Source: an uncultured Saprospirales bacterium
GTDB lineage: Bacteria > Bacteroidota > Bacteroidia > Chitinophagales > Saprospiraceae
Reading direction: 5' to 3'
Length of the DNA stretch: 62,590 bases
NCBI GenBank assembly: GCA_937864265.1
Contig: CALMIR010000163.1
Span: forward strand, 1-62,590
The position numbers and the translations under genes were made by a program. The notes beneath the pieces were generated by a model that worked only from the letters and a program-made list of their open reading frames with translations, was not told the DNA's origin and did no database searches. Each line of letters starts with the position of its first letter. Position 1 is the first letter of the stretch. Shown in pieces: positions 55,043 through 62,590 of the stretch.

Positions 55043-58000
55043 TTAGTTGAAAATATAGCGAACGCCCAAACGCATGCGCCAGCGAGAAGCCGTACCTGCG
55101 ATGTTGAATGCATCTTTACCCACAGCATCACCAGCGCGATAGGTGAAACGAGGAGTAGTGCCATCTGTTTCGTAACCTTCCAACTGATACAGGAAGTAGT
55201 TGTTGAAATCACCAGGAACGGTATAAACAACACCCCAATCAGGATTGATCAAGTTAGCCAGGTTAAAAATATCCAGAGACAACTGCAAACGGTGGGTGCT
55301 TTCTCCAGCGTTTACGCCAAAATCCTGACGGATAGCAAAGTCAAAGATGCTGGTGAACGGAGCAGTACCGCCGTTTTTCTCTGCATAGCTGCCGCGATTA
55401 GCACTCAAGTAATTGTCGTCTTCTATGAAAGCATTCAGGTTGTTCCACTGCTGAGCAGCCGTCACTGTATTGCCATCGCTGTCGTTGTAATCAACCAAGT
55501 TGATGTCAGATGCATTAGCAGGAATGTAAACCAAACTGCGGTTGGCGCTGGTGCTTCCCGTTTCGTTGTTTATGTTTCTACCATTGTTACCTCCGATTAC
55601 ATAAGAGAAGGCAGTACCTGATTGGCCGTTGTAGAACAAAGAGAAAGTAGTAGCCGCATTTTCAGCAGCATTCCACTTCAACTTATAGCTAAAAGCCGAT
55701 ACAATTCTTGAACCCAATGCATAGTCAGAGCGTCCGTATTCTGGGAAGTTGCGACCATCTATACTAACCTGACCGCGCCATTGAGAAGAGTTCTGAGAAG
55801 AAGTACCCTCGTTAACTGCATACGCATCGCCATAAGTGTAGGCCAAGAAGGCAGAAAGACCAGAAGTAAAATCTTTTGCCAATGAAGCAGTAACGTTGTA
55901 AGTATAACCTTCGCTGGTGTTTGAACCTACATAAACAGCACTGTAAGTTGGGTCGATATTGGTTCTGGTATAAACCGGGCGGTTATCAGGTGAACCCGTC
56001 CAGTTAAAACCTACTGTAGGATCAGAGTTGATATTGGTATAAACGATATTGTTCAAAGTCTTGGTGTAAATACCTTCCAAAGAAGCTTTGATACCGCCTG
56101 GCAAAGTGTGATCCAATGCCAAGTTAGTACGGAATACCTGTGGGTATTTGAAATCTCTGGTAAAGATGTCGATTTGTCCAGAAGGGATCTGAAAATCAGG
56201 GTGCGTGTATTGCTTCTGAATGTCTGGCTCAAAAGCAACGCCACCCGAGATGTTTCTTTCATCCACGCGACCTAATGTCAAACCGTTGTTGTTGTACATC
56301 GCACCTGGCCATACAAATGGAATACGGCTGGTGAAGATACCCAAACCACCGCGCAATACGGTACGGCGATCGCCCGTCAAGTCGTAGTCGAAGCCCAAAC
56401 GCGGAGAGAACATCAACTGACCATCTGGTGCTTTTCCTGCTTCTATATCTTTAGCAATGTCATAATTAGCTTGCATCAATGGCAAGGCTGTCTGATTGAA
56501 ATATGTATCTTCCTCTGGATCGGAAGTAATCACTGGCAAATCAACGCGCAAACCGGCCGTCAAAGTGAATTGCTTATTGACCGCCCATTCGTCCTGAACA
56601 TACAGACCAAATTGAGCTGCGTTGAACTCAGCAGCAGCGGCAGAGCCGTCACCAGTAATGTTATCCACCAATGAGTAAGCGCGGTCGTATTCGATGGCCA
56701 ATGAATCGTTCAAGAAATCATTGAGGCTAGCAAAGCGGTAGGTACCGTAGTTTTGGCCAATGAACAAGTTGTAAATGCTGTAAAATTCATTGTGTGTACC
56801 CAGAGTAATCGTATGGTTGCCCTTGTACAACTTCAGGTTGTCCGTAATAGAAAGGATGTCCTGATCCAATGCGTTACCAGTAGAAAATTCTTCAGACCCC
56901 AAACGGATAGTACCTGCACCATCATTGATGAATACGTATGGAAAATCACCGCCAATTGGGTCGCGGTCGTCGCGAACTGTTGTGTAACCGATGATCAGGT
57001 TGTTAGACAAAGCATCGGTGAAACGGGAGTTCAATTCCAAAGCACTAGAGTTGGTAGTACTTGGGAAGAAAACACCGTTGTTGGAGAAATTGAGGGTAGC
57101 GTTGTTACCTGGATTGCGGTTAAACTGCTCGGCTTTGGTATATTGATGGCGCAAAGTCAAGCGGTTTTTATCGTTCAGGTTGATGTCGATTTTACCGAAC
57201 AATTTCAAACCTTGCAATTCGTCGGAAGTGCTGCCAAAAGTACCAGGATCGTAGTTATATGTGTTGATCAGGAAATTGCGCAAGTTATCCAAGTCAGCAC
57301 TAGAAGAGTTGCCTGTGTAGTTTTCGATTTCGAAAGGAGCAGGCGTTTCGTCGTCCTGAATTTCAGCGTTCACAAAGAAGAACACTTTGTCTTTGACAAT
57401 AGGGCCACCCAAAGAAGCACCATAAGTAGTTTGTACAAACTCATCCAGTTTAGCTGGCTCAATGTCCAAACGTTCAGCCAAAGTACCATTGGTTTCACCG
57501 GCCAGGCCTTCGTTCTGAAAAAAGTAGTAAGCCGTACCCGCAAATTTGTTGTTACCAGACTTGGTTACCGCGTTGATACCACCACCTGCGAAGCCACCCA
57601 AAGTAACATCGTAAGGAGACAGTACTACCTGTAATTGATCGATGATGTCAATGCTGAATGGCGCAATACCAGTCTGGCCACCATTCGTACCAGAAGAAGC
57701 CAAACCGAATACGTCGTTGTTTACAGCACCATCGATGTAGATAGCGTTATAACGGTTGTTTACCCCAGCAAAAGAAATACCATCGCCGAAAGCGCTGGCT
57801 TGAGGAGTCAGCCTCAAGTAGTCATCGATATCACGATTCAAAGTAGGCATCACATCGATGTCATCAGAAGTGATCTGCGAACTGGCACCCGCGTTCTGCC
57901 CAGTAATACCTGCAGAAGCCACTACCTGAATTACATCTAAATCAATAGCAGATTCTTGTAATTCAAAATCTTTTTTAAGGGTTTCACCCAAGCGAAGGAA

Positions 58001-58297
58001 TGTACCTTCCAAATTGAGGTCAGCATACCCGGTGTAAGAAATGGTGATGTTGTAAGGCCCCCCTACGCGCATACCCGGTATGCGGTAGTTACCTCCTACA
58101 TCGGTAGAAGTGCCGTAAAGCGTACCTGAAGGTTGGTGAATAGCAACCACATTAGCGCCGATTAACTCTTCGCCATTTGCATCCAGAATTTTCCCCTGCA
58201 TGGAGGAAGTAGTCACGCCTTGTCCAAAAGCTAACGTACTGATAGCCAAAAATAAGACGAGGCTTAAAAGAGGTTTGAAGAAATTGGAAAAATTCAT
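55043..58297 (-). CDS. Oar-like TonB-dependent receptor
   Basis: The 1084-residue outer-membrane receptor has a signal peptide (FLAISTLAFGQ), a carboxypeptidase-regulatory-like domain (MQGKILDANGEELIGANVV, about 33-115), a plug (about 125-260) with NRYNAIYIDGAVNND and NAVTKSGNNKFAG, and a large barrel ending in MRLGVRYIFN. The order and repeated NxNG/YIDG stretches fit the Oar-like family. Substrate is unknown. A -7 motif lies at 58342-58349. It converges with the PepSY-like gene. Confidence 0.92.
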   Translation of the reverse strand: MNFSNFFKPLLSLVLFLAISTLAFGQGVTTSSMQGKILDANGEELIGANVVAIHQPSGTLYGTSTDVGGNYRIPGMRVGGPYNITISYTGYADLNLEGTFLRLGETLKKDFELQESAIDLDVIQVVASAGITGQNAGASSQITSDDIDVMPTLNRDIDDYLRLTPQASAFGDGISFAGVNNRYNAIYIDGAVNNDVFGLASSGTNGGQTGIAPFSIDIIDQLQVVLSPYDVTLGGFAGGGINAVTKSGNNKFAGTAYYFFQNEGLAGETNGTLAERLDIEPAKLDEFVQTTYGASLGGPIVKDKVFFFVNAEIQDDETPAPFEIENYTGNSSSADLDNLRNFLINTYNYDPGTFGSTSDELQGLKLFGKIDINLNDKNRLTLRHQYTKAEQFNRNPGNNATLNFSNNGVFFPSTTNSSALELNSRFTDALSNNLIIGYTTVRDDRDPIGGDFPYVFINDGAGTIRLGSEEFSTGNALDQDILSITDNLKLYKGNHTITLGTHNEFYSIYNLFIGQNYGTYRFASLNDFLNDSLAIEYDRAYSLVDNITGDGSAAAAEFNAAQFGLYVQDEWAVNKQFTLTAGLRVDLPVITSDPEEDTYFNQTALPLMQANYDIAKDIEAGKAPDGQLMFSPRLGFDYDLTGDRRTVLRGGLGIFTSRIPFVWPGAMYNNNGLTLGRVDERNISGGVAFEPDIQKQYTHPDFQIPSGQIDIFTRDFKYPQVFRTNLALDHTLPGGIKASLEGIYTKTLNNIVYTNINSDPTVGFNWTGSPDNRPVYTRTNIDPTYSAVYVGSNTSEGYTYNVTASLAKDFTSGLSAFLAYTYGDAYAVNEGTSSQNSSQWRGQVSIDGRNFPEYGRSDYALGSRIVSAFSYKLKWNAAENAATTFSLFYNGQSGTAFSYVIGGNNGRNINNETGSTSANRSLVYIPANASDINLVDYNDSDGNTVTAAQQWNNLNAFIEDDNYLSANRGSYAEKNGGTAPFTSIFDFAIRQDFGVNAGESTHRLQLSLDIFNLANLINPDWGVVYTVPGDFNNYFLYQLEGYETDGTTPRFTYRAGDAVGKDAFNIAGTASRWRMRLGVRYIFN

Positions 58298-58341
58298 AAA
58301 CCTAGTGAATTTAGTGAGAGAATTTTAGCTATAAAGTTAGG

Positions 58342-58349
58342 CAAAAATA
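58342..58349 (-). promoter_or_regulatory. -7 promoter element of the Oar-like receptor
   Basis: On the minus strand TATTTTTG matches TAnnTTTG, 44 bp before the ATG at 58297. No clear -33 element was found. Confidence 0.5.
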
Positions 58350-58576
58350 GCCATCTAATGTTAAGAAAATATTAACTTTTATCACCGAACGCATTCTCCG
58401 AAAAACGTTTTAGATGGACTCATAGTCGAATGAAGTTTTTAAATTCGTTGTATTAACGGTCTTTCAAAATTTACTTCTATATCACTTTTATTCCCAAAAT
58501 TTTTTGAAAGCAGTTATCCGCTTTTTGAAAATCGTTTAAATTTTTTTTGCCCCTGGCTTTTCCATGTTTTATACCC

Positions 58577-58584
58577 TATTTTTG
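58577..58584 (+). promoter_or_regulatory. -7 promoter element of the cupredoxin/T9SS protein gene
   Basis: TATTTTTG matches TAnnTTTG and lies 34 bp before the ATG at 58619. The position shows that the ATG at 58547 is too far upstream to be the start. The rest of 58298-58618 is AT-rich and holds no gene. Confidence 0.55.
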
Positions 58585-58618
58585 CAAAAAAATTTTTCCA
58601 AATACCAAAATATCCATT

Positions 58619-60643
58619 ATGAGGCTATTCAACACTATTTTTACGATGCTGCTCTCTGTGTGCCTTTCTTTGGCCACCGCCCAGCAAAACTTCAGCGTTG
58701 CTGTACAAAGCAATTTCTTCAACCCCTCAAACCTGACTGTTACGGTCGGAGACACCGTTACCTGGATGAACCTGGGAGGCAATCACAACATCAACGGAAC
58801 AACCGCCACTTATCCTGGCAACCCAGAGAGTTTTGGCAACGGCGCCCCATCCAGCGCGGCTTGGACTTATCAGAAAGTTTTCACCCTGCCCGGCGTTTAC
58901 GCCTATCAGTGCGATCCGCATGTGAGCTTTGGCATGATAGGTGCTGTTACCGTAGAAGCCATCACCACTGATCTGGTTTTAACTGGTGTTTTTGACGGCC
59001 CGCTGCCCAACGGCACGCCAAAAGGTGTGGAATTATATGTACTCAACGATATTGCCGATTTGAGCGAATATGGTCTAGGTTCCGCCAATAACGGAGGCGG
59101 CACAGATGGTGTAGAATTCACCTTTCCTGCCATATCGGCCAACGCAGGCGATTATTTGTACGTGACCAATGATGCCCTTCAATTTGTCGCCTTCTTCGGT
59201 TTTGCTGCCGACTTTGAAGATGCTTCAACAAACTCATCTGTTTCCATCAACGGCGATGATGCCATGGAGTTGTTTAAAAATGGCGTAGTAGTGGATGTTT
59301 TTGGAGAGATCGACGTGGATGGCTCAGGTACTGCTTGGGAATATACCGACGGTTGGGCTTATCGCCAAAATGGCACAGGCCCCGACGGCAGCACCTTTGT
59401 ACTTTCCAGTTGGAGCTTCAGCGGCATTGATGTATTTGACAATACGACGGAAAATGCCCAGGCTACACCACCATTTCCTTTTGGCACTTACAATCCCTCA
59501 GGCACTGGTGTACTGAATGCCAATGACGATTTTGCTTCGACGAACATCAATCAGAGTGTTCAGGTAAATGTACTGAGCAACGACTTTTTGCCCAATGGCG
59601 TTACCGCTTTTTCAGTCACTACCAACCCAGAGAGCGGCTCTTTTACAATAGGCGCGGACAACAGCATTACTTATACTCCTAATCAGGATTTCTGCGGTGT
59701 TGATGCGCTTGAGTACGAAGTTTGCGACAATATAGGATGTAGCAATGGTATTTTGTTGATTGAAATCATTTGCCCGGCCTTTTATCCGGTTTATGATATT
59801 GGCCTGGTCAATACCGAAAATGCCGCTGGTGTAGCAGATTCTATAGGCACCAGTTGTGAACTGCATGGCATCGTTTACGGGGTCAACCTGCGTCCTTCTG
59901 GCCTCCAGTTTACTATTATTGATGGCAGTGGTGATGGTATTGGCGTTTTCAGCAACTCCGGAAATTTTAACTACACCGTGAATGAAGGCGATGAAATCGC
60001 GGTAAGAGGCATCATCGAGCAATTCAATGGCCTTACGCAAGTTGCGCTTGATACTGCTTGGTTGGTTTCCCAAAACAACAGCCTGCTAAGCCCATCCTTG
60101 ATTACATCACTTTCAGAAACCACCGAATCCAATCTGGTGAAAATGGAAAATGTTACGCTGGTAGATCCCACTCAATGGACAGGCATGGGTTCTGGCTTCA
60201 ACGTAGATGTAACCGATGGTACTAATACGATAACCGTGCGGATAGACAATGATGTAGAACTGTATAGCATGCCTGCGCCAAACGGCGTTTTCCACGTGAC
60301 TGGTATCGGTGGCCAATTCGATTCCTCCGAACCATTTGATGAGGGCTACCAGTTGTTGCCCCGCTATATGGAGGATATTGACATCGTGTCAAGTGTGAAC
60401 GATCCGGCTTTGGGTGCTCAAATTCGCGTTTTCCCCAATCCGGCTTCCCAACAACTGTTCATCCGTTCTGAAACCGAGTTGGACAGAGTCAGTATCAGCA
60501 ATAGCTTTGGACAGGTGGTACTCCACAATACCCAGCCAGGCCAGGTATTGGATATACAACTTCAGCATTTGCCAGCAGGTATTTATGCCCTCACTTTCGT
60601 AAAAGGCAACCAACAGTGGTCAGAAAAACTGGTCATTGAATAA
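58619..60643 (+). CDS. T9SS-exported cupredoxin/lamin-tail multidomain protein
   Basis: The protein has 674 residues from ATG 58619 and a signal peptide (FNTIFTMLLSVCLSLATAQ). A plastocyanin-like domain at about 25-110 has a complete type 1 copper ligand set in view (His in GGNHNING; Cys, His and Met in YQCDPHVSFGM). A lamin-tail-like domain follows (about 115-290; KGVELYVLND, SWSFSGID), then a cadherin-like/Big domain (NDDFASTNINQSVQVNVLSN) and an OB-fold-like/DUF5689 segment. It ends in a T9SS type A sorting domain (VFPNPASQQLFIRSE ... GIYALTF). It is probably cell-surface or secreted. The copper domain on a T9SS cargo suggests electron transfer or copper binding outside the cell, which is inference. 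Confidence 0.88.
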   Translation: MRLFNTIFTMLLSVCLSLATAQQNFSVAVQSNFFNPSNLTVTVGDTVTWMNLGGNHNINGTTATYPGNPESFGNGAPSSAAWTYQKVFTLPGVYAYQCDPHVSFGMIGAVTVEAITTDLVLTGVFDGPLPNGTPKGVELYVLNDIADLSEYGLGSANNGGGTDGVEFTFPAISANAGDYLYVTNDALQFVAFFGFAADFEDASTNSSVSINGDDAMELFKNGVVVDVFGEIDVDGSGTAWEYTDGWAYRQNGTGPDGSTFVLSSWSFSGIDVFDNTTENAQATPPFPFGTYNPSGTGVLNANDDFASTNINQSVQVNVLSNDFLPNGVTAFSVTTNPESGSFTIGADNSITYTPNQDFCGVDALEYEVCDNIGCSNGILLIEIICPAFYPVYDIGLVNTENAAGVADSIGTSCELHGIVYGVNLRPSGLQFTIIDGSGDGIGVFSNSGNFNYTVNEGDEIAVRGIIEQFNGLTQVALDTAWLVSQNNSLLSPSLITSLSETTESNLVKMENVTLVDPTQWTGMGSGFNVDVTDGTNTITVRIDNDVELYSMPAPNGVFHVTGIGGQFDSSEPFDEGYQLLPRYMEDIDIVSSVNDPALGAQIRVFPNPASQQLFIRSETELDRVSISNSFGQVVLHNTQPGQVLDIQLQHLPAGIYALTFVKGNQQWSEKLVIE

Positions 60644-60673
60644 ACCTTCTATAGCAAAAAAACATTATTTAGA

Positions 60674-60702
60674 GCGGTGGGTGATTGCATGTCACTCACC
60701 GC
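60674..60702 (+). terminator. Hairpin between the T9SS protein and patatin genes
   Basis: GCGGTGGGTGA pairs with TCACTCACCGC (11 bp with one wobble, 7-base loop), followed by a weak T-rich run. It ends 15 bp before the patatin ATG, so it may terminate the upstream transcript or influence patatin translation. Confidence 0.5.
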
Positions 60703-60717
60703 TTCTAATTTCAATCA

Positions 60718-61500
60718 ATGAAAACAGATAAAAAAATCGGCATTGCCCTATCCGGGGGCGGTGCAAGAGGAATCGCCCACATCGGAGTATTGAAAGCGCT
60801 AGAAAACAACCATATTTTTCCAAGCTATATCGCAGGCACCAGCGCAGGCTCTATTGTCGGAGCCTTATACGCTGCAGGGCATAGCCCCAAAAAAATGATG
60901 GAAATCGCCAAAGTAGCCAGCCTGTTCAAGATATTCAAAATGGGTATTCCTTATGCCGGGCTAACCAAGCTCACGTATTTGAAGGAAGTGCTGAGTGCCA
61001 ATATCGAAAGCGACAGTTTTGAAGCCTTACAGAAAAAGCTGTTTGTCACCATTTCCAATCTGAATACTGGCACTATTGAGTGGCGCAGTTCAGGCCCGCT
61101 ATTCGATGTTGTGACGGCTTCCTGTTCCATCCCACTGCTTTTTCAACCCGTTGAAATGGATGGCCAACTGTATGTAGATGGCGGCTTGTTGGACAATTTA
61201 CCGGTAGAACCCCTGCATGGAAAAGTCGATATCATTATTGCTGTCAATGTGATGCCCAATATAGCGTTAGAAACCAAAAACATCCAAAATGTTTTCAGTA
61301 TAGCTATGCGTTGCTTTGATTTATCTATTTTAGCCAATTCCCGCCCCAACTTAAAACTCTGTGATTTCCTGATAGAGCCAAAAGAACTCAACGATTACAA
61401 CATTTTCCAATTCAGCAGCTATCAGGAAATGTACGAAATAGGGTACAAAGCTGCTGCCGCCCAAATAGGAGCCATAAAGACCTTAATAGACAATGCCTAG
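60718..61500 (+). CDS. Patatin-like phospholipase
   Basis: The 260-residue patatin-family lipid acyl hydrolase shows the oxyanion hole (SGGGARGIAHIGV), the nucleophile elbow GTSAGSIVGAL, and the catalytic Asp in DGGLLDNLPVEPL, so the Ser-Asp dyad is intact. No signal peptide is present. The stop codon coincides with the left end of a MITE-like element that fills the gap to the Crp/Fnr gene. Confidence 0.93.
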   Translation: MKTDKKIGIALSGGGARGIAHIGVLKALENNHIFPSYIAGTSAGSIVGALYAAGHSPKKMMEIAKVASLFKIFKMGIPYAGLTKLTYLKEVLSANIESDSFEALQKKLFVTISNLNTGTIEWRSSGPLFDVVTASCSIPLLFQPVEMDGQLYVDGGLLDNLPVEPLHGKVDIIIAVNVMPNIALETKNIQNVFSIAMRCFDLSILANSRPNLKLCDFLIEPKELNDYNIFQFSSYQEMYEIGYKAAAAQIGAIKTLIDNA

Positions 61501-61783
61501 TCACGCAGAAAAATTAACTTCCCAATTTTGTCCTTAATCTAGCGGACTAAACGGTTCATTTTAAGTGTGTTCGCTAGTGCTGTCGGTATTAAGTAGCGGG
61601 TAATATAAAATGAGGTTATTTTGCCGCCAGAGAAGGCGTGAGGAGCGAGCATAGCGGGACTATGTGAGCGACGAGCAACGCGGTATGGCGGCAAAAGAGT
61701 CCATTTGATAACCTGTTATTTAGTGCCGACAGCACTAGAGCAAGGACTTTGGTAAATTGGGAAGTAATTTTTTGCACACTACT
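61500..61783. mobile_element. 123-bp MITE-like element interrupted by a nested insertion
   Basis: This is the inverted copy of the element at 41275-41397. The ends read GTCACGCAGAAAAATTAACT and, reversed, AGTAGTGTGCAAAAAATTAC. Removing the 157-bp insert and one duplicated CTAG leaves exactly 123 bp, the length of the intact copy. It abuts the patatin stop and the Crp/Fnr start. Confidence 0.8.
61578..61734. mobile_element. Nested 157-bp palindromic MITE with CTAG target duplication
   Basis: The insert begins TGCTGTCGGTATTAAGTAGC and, reversed, TGCTGTCGGCACTAAATAAC, so the ends are imperfect inverted repeats. Inner arms TTTTGCCGCCA and TGGCGGCAAAA extend the palindrome. CTAG occurs directly on both sides (61574-61577 and 61735-61738), and the uninterrupted copy at 41275 has a single CTAG at the matching place. 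No coding sequence is present. Confidence 0.82.
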
Positions 61784-61785
61784 TT

Positions 61786-62370
61786 ATGCCTATGTACGAT
61801 GTTATTAATCAATATGTTAATCGATGCGTGAGCTTTCAAGAAGAAGAGCTGGCCTTGTTCAATAGCTTGCTTCAGTATCAAGTTGTTCCCAAAAAAACGT
61901 TCCTGTTGCAAGAGGGGGAAATCTGCCAGTTTGAAGCCTATATCGTCAAAGGCTGTATCAAGTCCTACTTCTTGAATGAAAACGGTTTTGAAGTTATTTT
62001 AACTTTTGCAACAGAAGATTGGTGGGTGAGCGATATGGCCAGTTTTCACGAGCAAATACCGAGTCGCATGTACATCGAAACACTGGAAGATTGTGAGTTG
62101 CTGGTACTCAGCCCTAGCGCAAAAGAAGTATTGCTCGAAAAAGCGCCCCGCTTTGAACGGGTTTTTCGGTTGATGGTGCAGCGCCACCTCGCTTCCTATC
62201 AAGAGCGCTTGTTTGGCAACATCGCCAAATCAGCTCAGGAACGCTACCTCGATTTCCTTCAAAAGTACCCTACCCTACCCTTGCGCGTTCCCCAGCACCA
62301 AATTGCTGCCTATTTGGGCATCAGCCCCGAATTTCTAAGTAAAATACGCGCCAGGCTGAGCCATAAATGA
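61786..62370 (+). CDS. Crp/Fnr family transcriptional regulator
   Basis: The 194-residue regulator has an N-terminal cyclic-nucleotide-binding-type beta roll (KTFLLQEGEICQFEAYIVKG, NGFEVILTF) and a short C-terminal helix-turn-helix (RVPQHQIAAYLGISPEFLSK). No Cys cluster for an FNR-type Fe-S centre is visible. The start could be ATG 61786 or 61792. The MITE-like element immediately upstream probably supplies or disturbs its promoter. Confidence 0.9.
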   Translation: MPMYDVINQYVNRCVSFQEEELALFNSLLQYQVVPKKTFLLQEGEICQFEAYIVKGCIKSYFLNENGFEVILTFATEDWWVSDMASFHEQIPSRMYIETLEDCELLVLSPSAKEVLLEKAPRFERVFRLMVQRHLASYQERLFGNIAKSAQERYLDFLQKYPTLPLRVPQHQIAAYLGISPEFLSKIRARLSHK

Positions 62371-62383
62371 AATAGATGGAAAG

Positions 62384-62590
62384 GCGGATGGGGCGGATCA
62401 AACGGATTTTCGCGGCCTCACCCGCACCCACATCCTGTCAACCCTGTTAATCATGTCTGAAAAACACACATTCCTACCTTCACGCTCTGTGCGCCTTCAC
62501 GTGCGGTATAGCAACGCGGATGGGGCGGATCAAACGGATTTTCGCGGCCGCACCCGCACCCGCATCCTGTCAACCCTGTTAATCATGTCT
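62384..62590. repeat. Tandem interspersed repeats at the right edge
   Basis: The unit GCGGATGGGGCGGATCAAAC begins at 62384 and again at 62516, a period of 132 bp, with the second copy cut by the window edge. The part 62402-62517 is the inverted counterpart of about 46817-46931. The shared core includes CCTGTCAACCCTGTTAATCA. No coding sequence is present. Confidence 0.8.

Noticed and set aside
56753-57634. 293-codon plus-strand frame
   Set aside because: It is antisense to the Oar-like receptor; composition is that of reverse-read coding sequence.

Overview
The window looks like a chromosomal piece of a Bacteroidota genome, most likely from the Saprospiria side of the phylum. This placement is inference from gene content, not from a marker gene. 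The clues are type IX secretion (T9SS) type A C-terminal domains, SprB-type repeats in a very large secreted protein, carboxypeptidase-regulatory/TonB receptors (one Oar-like), a DUF5723 barrel, many signal peptides ending in AQ or GQ, and several TAnnTTTG (-7) promoter motifs. GC is moderate and coding density is high. No phage, conjugative element, complete insertion sequence or CRISPR array was seen.

Layout. 1-9.8 kb: two giant secreted proteins on the minus strand, the first cut by the window edge and containing near-identical 267-bp tandem repeats, the second with CUB, SdrD-B and SprB modules. 10.5-12.7 kb: a secreted metallophosphoesterase whose signal peptide is separated from the rest by one in-frame TAA. 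13.1-15.6 kb: a compact four-gene membrane redox operon (two-helix small protein, one-helix protein, ferric-reductase-like/Rieske fusion, membrane-anchored Cys/His protein), followed by a short-chain dehydrogenase and a tRNA-Met(CAU). 16.6-19.6 kb: envelope barrel and lipoprotein pair. 20-21.2 kb: a degenerate HD domain fused to a Pycsar-effector-like membrane domain. 21.1-24.1 kb: hydrolase, cysM and an Rpn-family nuclease. 24.1-28.3 kb: OmpA/PD40 protein, outer-membrane barrel, DinB-like protein. 28.3-33.2 kb: sbcDC. 33.6-38.1 kb: TonB receptor plus T9SS-exported alpha/beta-hydrolase-like protein. 38.2-46.7 kb: guaB, tadA, small envelope proteins, a divergent LysR/isocitrate dehydrogenase pair, cdsA and a CPBP protease. 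47-51.2 kb: pruA and pxpABC, which both yield glutamate. 51.4-55 kb: topA, DUF3467 and PepSY-like genes. 55-62.4 kb: Oar-like receptor, cupredoxin/lamin-tail T9SS protein, patatin and a Crp/Fnr regulator.

Repeats. A 123-bp MITE-like element with terminal inverted repeats occurs intact at 41.3 kb, as a shortened relative at 38.2 kb, and at 61.5 kb, where a second 157-bp palindromic element has inserted into it with a CTAG target duplication. A different interspersed repeat of about 115 bp occurs at 46.8 kb and, inverted and tandemly repeated, at the right edge.

The strongest candidates for something little described are the four-gene Rieske/ferric-reductase operon, the SprB repeats carrying an inserted Asp-rich loop, the metal-ligand-free HD domain on a Pycsar-like membrane module, and the nested MITE pair.
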